Shown: positions 61,607-64,000 of the stretch, piece by piece
Layout of the letters: the number at the start of each line of letters is the position of its first letter
Numbering within the stretch: position 1 is the stretch's first letter
Source of the DNA: Dysidea avara
Taxonomy: Eukaryota > Porifera > Demospongiae > Dictyoceratida > Dysideidae
NCBI RefSeq assembly: GCF_963678975.1
Contig: NC_089274.1
Coordinates: forward strand, 1 to 64,000
DNA: 64,000 nt
Reading direction: 5' to 3'
The notes under the pieces: model-generated
The model's database searches: none
Told to the model about the DNA's origin: nothing
The model's input: only the letters and a program-made list of their open reading frames with translations
Translations under genes and position numbers: made by a program

Positions 61607-61804
61607 ATGGGTAGATCAAGGTACAACGAACTAGAGGAGCCGCTGAAGAGAAGGATTAGAGTTTGTTTATTAGTCGCCGGTGGATGGCTAGGCTTACTGA
61701 TGTTGGGAGCAGGCAGCTTCATATTAACCAAACCGTTACTGGACAAGCGAAGAAAAGAACGAATGGCGAAGGTTGAAGAATCGGAGAGACAAAACAGTGA
61801 CTAG
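61607..61804 (+). CDS. Small single-pass membrane protein, 65 aa
   Basis: An uninterrupted ORF, MGRSRYNELEEPLKRRIRV..., with one hydrophobic helix (residues ~18-40, VCLLVAGGWLGLLMLGAGSF) and a basic then acidic C-terminus (DKRRKERMAKVEESERQ). A short N-terminus, one helix and a charged tail recall small mitochondrial or ER proteins such as PIGBOS or SMIM20, but I cannot assign it. It begins 0.4 kb downstream of the integrin stop on the same strand. Codon use and the charge pattern look like real protein. Confidence 0.6.
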   Translation: MGRSRYNELEEPLKRRIRVCLLVAGGWLGLLMLGAGSFILTKPLLDKRRKERMAKVEESERQNSD

Positions 61805-62928
61805 CATATGCTAAATTTGTGCCAAGTTCAAAAGTTATAATTTATTATAGTCAACCGCCCACTGTTTTTTTTTGGGGGGGGGGGTTACGATTATATGCGC
61901 CAGTGCCGCGCAGTCATGCTAAGAGCTGTGCAGATTCCAGTCTGTTGTTGTTTATACAATTACATTTCATATTACCAACCGCTAATACCTTAGAGTTAGG
62001 AAACAAACAATGCTTTTTCTACAGAACTGTACAAGAAACTGAGGAATGAGCTGCCAGCACCTTCCATGCAGTTATGATGAACATATAGCTGAGTACAAGA
62101 GTCAATTTATATTGGATGTATATCAGCACATTGCTGTCTTCCCATGTAATCATAATCTTGGTCATGGTTTTTGCTTGAAATTGATGGTTCCCAATTCCCA
62201 CAATTATCCTCCTGTTATTGCTGGCTTTCATTAATTATATTAAGTGGCTGGAGCCAAATGACAAACAGCCTATAGTTACCTGGATGGTATACCACATGTT
62301 AAGGTGTTAGAATATTCTGGTGGTGGCTCTCGAAGTTGTAGTACACCTCTCAAGACTAGATGTAGAATGGGGTACGTTATCAGTGATCTGTTATAGCCAG
62401 TGAAACCCTATAGTAGTTGGAAGAAAGGATTTTTTTATAGCAATTCAGTGGTGGCAGAAGGGGGGGGGGATAGCCCCCCAACAAATGTGTTTTATGATGT
62501 CATAATATATATCACGTGATCAACATCGTATACGCTTGTCAGCATGCTTACAGGGTCACTATAGCGAATAATAGCTCAAGTATTTAATGCTGAATTATAG
62601 TAATGCTTACTTGTTATATATATATATCTAGCATTAATATTACTGTGATTAAGATTATTGGCTAAAATTGCCTCCAGACTCAATCTCACAGCACTTATTT
62701 TTCAAAAATTTTCTGGGGGGGGGCATGCCCCTAGACACCCTAGAAGGAGAGCATGTACTTTGCATGTATAGCCACAATAGCTATACTCAGTCCCACCAGC
62801 TTTTCATACCTTTCTCTGCCACTGCAATTCTAAGGAAAGTTAAGTGAAGGACTATGCAGATGATGCCACACCTCGGAAGAGATCCGTACTACATACAGTT
62901 TTATCCGAAGTTGATTAAACCATCTAAA
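61805..62928. other. Gap, repeats only
   Basis: G-runs at 61875 and 62460-62470. 62690-62760 shares TTTTCAAAAATTTTC and GGGGCATGCCCC with 6630-6720, a dispersed element. No gene supported. Confidence 0.5.
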
Positions 62929-62968
62929 CATAGATTTATAAAACCCTGGGGTTCAGTATAAATCTATG
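62929..62968. mobile_element. 40-bp palindromic insertion with 7-bp duplication
   Basis: CATAGATTTATAAAACCCTG... to ATAAATCTATG, imperfect in the centre, flanked by ATCTAAA on both sides (62922-62928, 62969-62975). Same family as 48923. Confidence 0.8.
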
Positions 62969-63049
62969 ATCTAAATGTGTTTCAGTAGTATATGCATAGT
63001 GAGATTTCACCACCTCTTGGGAGGTGCAACTAAGTCAATTGCAAGCTAA

Positions 63050-63830
63050 TTGACATTCCAGTAAAGTTGCAGTTTAGGGTCAGGTGAGTGAAGTAGGTCT
63101 GAATTTACACTTCTTGAAAAACAGGAACAACTGAAGCTGCTTCCAGACCTCTGGTAATGTACCCTATCCAATGAAGCTGGGCAGGTGCAATCTCAAAGCT
63201 AAGAAACGGGCTGGGAGATTATCAGGGCCATTAGCCTTGTTAGGATTAGTGTTATTTGTAATAATTTACGATTACTGTACAAACTTTGCTCAGCGAAGGC
63301 TGTGCACAGGAACAGAAGAAAAAATGCACAATTACAATTATGATTTAAAGATATCTAGTTAAAGGAGTCAGTTGAATTACTTTTCACGATTTTCTTCAGG
63401 AAGCTGATTCCACGGAGTAGACATTTGAACATACTAATTAAATGGGATGCTAGCCAAGTTGTGAAAGATTTTATAGTAAACACGTTGATCTTCTACGGTT
63501 TCCCATTTCAGTGCATCAATCCTTTCAGTCACACTAGAGGTATAGTTATAGTCATTGCAGACATAATGAGCTGGAATGACACTGCACTTATTTGAAATCA
63601 TCATAGATACTCGGTGGGTAGAGTATCTATGATATCATTGATAAGACAATTTTTTCATTGGCACTGATTGGTGACCATACAGTAGATGCGTACTCTAATT
63701 TGGGTCTCACCAGAACTTTGTAGGTAACTTCTCCTACATGAGTTAAAGAAACTTTAATATCACTACATATCAAACCCCAAAAATAGAATTGGCATTTGCC
63801 ACTTTCTCTTTGATGTGCTTATCATCAGGG
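63050..63830 (-). pseudogene. LINE polyprotein remnant
   Basis: Minus-strand blocks read as non-LTR reverse transcriptase: NKANGPDNLPARFL near 63200-63240 (N-terminal fingers), and, upstream on the plus coordinates, VLVRPKLEYASTVWSP near 63665-63720 and YTSSVTERIDALKWETVEDQ near 63500-63560 (C-terminal region after the polymerase). The polymerase core is missing and stops are frequent. The palindromic insertion at 63602 interrupts it. Confidence 0.8.
63602..63631. mobile_element. 30-bp palindromic insertion in a LINE remnant
   Basis: CATAGATACTC-GGTGGGTA-GAGTATCTATG. Flanks AAATCAT and ATATCAT agree at six of seven bases. It lies within LINE coding sequence, so it is an insertion. Confidence 0.7.
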
Positions 63831-64000
63831 GGATTTCTGAGGTTTCCGCACGTTTAGATCGAGATACGCAAACTATGAAGTTGTGAATAAAGATGTTTAT
63901 GTGCTTTGCAAATATTATTTAGTGGAGAATAGCCATTCTTAGGAGGTGTCGACCTTTATTATTATTTTTTTGGTCTTCACTTAAAATCCAGCTGTGTTTT

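Overview
The window is the left end of a chromosome of an intron-rich metazoan. It opens with about 1.05 kb of CCCTAA telomere repeat (TTAGGG on the other strand), followed by a repeat-filled subtelomere. The genes rule out prokaryotes and fungi: an integrin beta, a Ral GTPase, a RIAM/lamellipodin-like adaptor, ACMSD and an SH2 adaptor. Most introns are only 42-60 nt, and the intervening DNA is full of MITEs, hairpin insertions, hAT, piggyBac, Ty3/gypsy and LINE remnants. I infer an early-branching animal, most likely a sponge. That inference rests on gene content and intron style, not on a marker gene.

Layout. 1-1117 telomere. 1118-8641 subtelomere: a 51-bp minisatellite, a small recombinase-like fragment, dispersed ACTCTAATAGAG motifs, interstitial telomere repeats and MITEs. 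8642-11082 (-) SH2 adaptor, 5' end not found. 11.1-28.1 kb has no confident host gene; it holds many MITEs, two 0.6-kb piggyBac-type MITEs, a LINE remnant and a dead piggyBac transposase. 28125-31343 (-) is a tight pair: a SAM-RA-PH adaptor of the MRL family, and Ral 92 bp upstream of it. 31561-48610 (-) is ACMSD, whose second intron (15.6 kb) is swollen by a hAT element (itself hit by a foldback), a Ty3/gypsy LTR element, a 21-bp minisatellite and several MITEs. 48729-61194 (+) is a complete 27-exon integrin beta, divergent from ACMSD with 118 bp between the two start codons. 61607-61804 (+) is a small membrane-protein ORF. The window ends in LINE remnants.

Exon models were built by hand from splice signals, reading phase and family resemblance. 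Integrin beta (822 aa), ACMSD (349 aa), Ral (198 aa) and the MRL protein (538 aa, 3' end open) all close in frame across every junction, which is strong internal support.

Functionally, a RIAM-like talin/integrin activator, a Ras-family GTPase and an integrin beta lie within 33 kb. ACMSD (kynurenine/NAD branch point) shares its start region with the integrin gene.

The most novel signals are two kinds of small hairpin insertion. One is a set of 25-44 bp palindromes beginning CATAGAT and ending ATCTATG, each flanked by a 7-bp target duplication (four copies, one with a single mismatch). The other is a family of 63-110 bp hairpins whose two arms differ between copies yet stay complementary.
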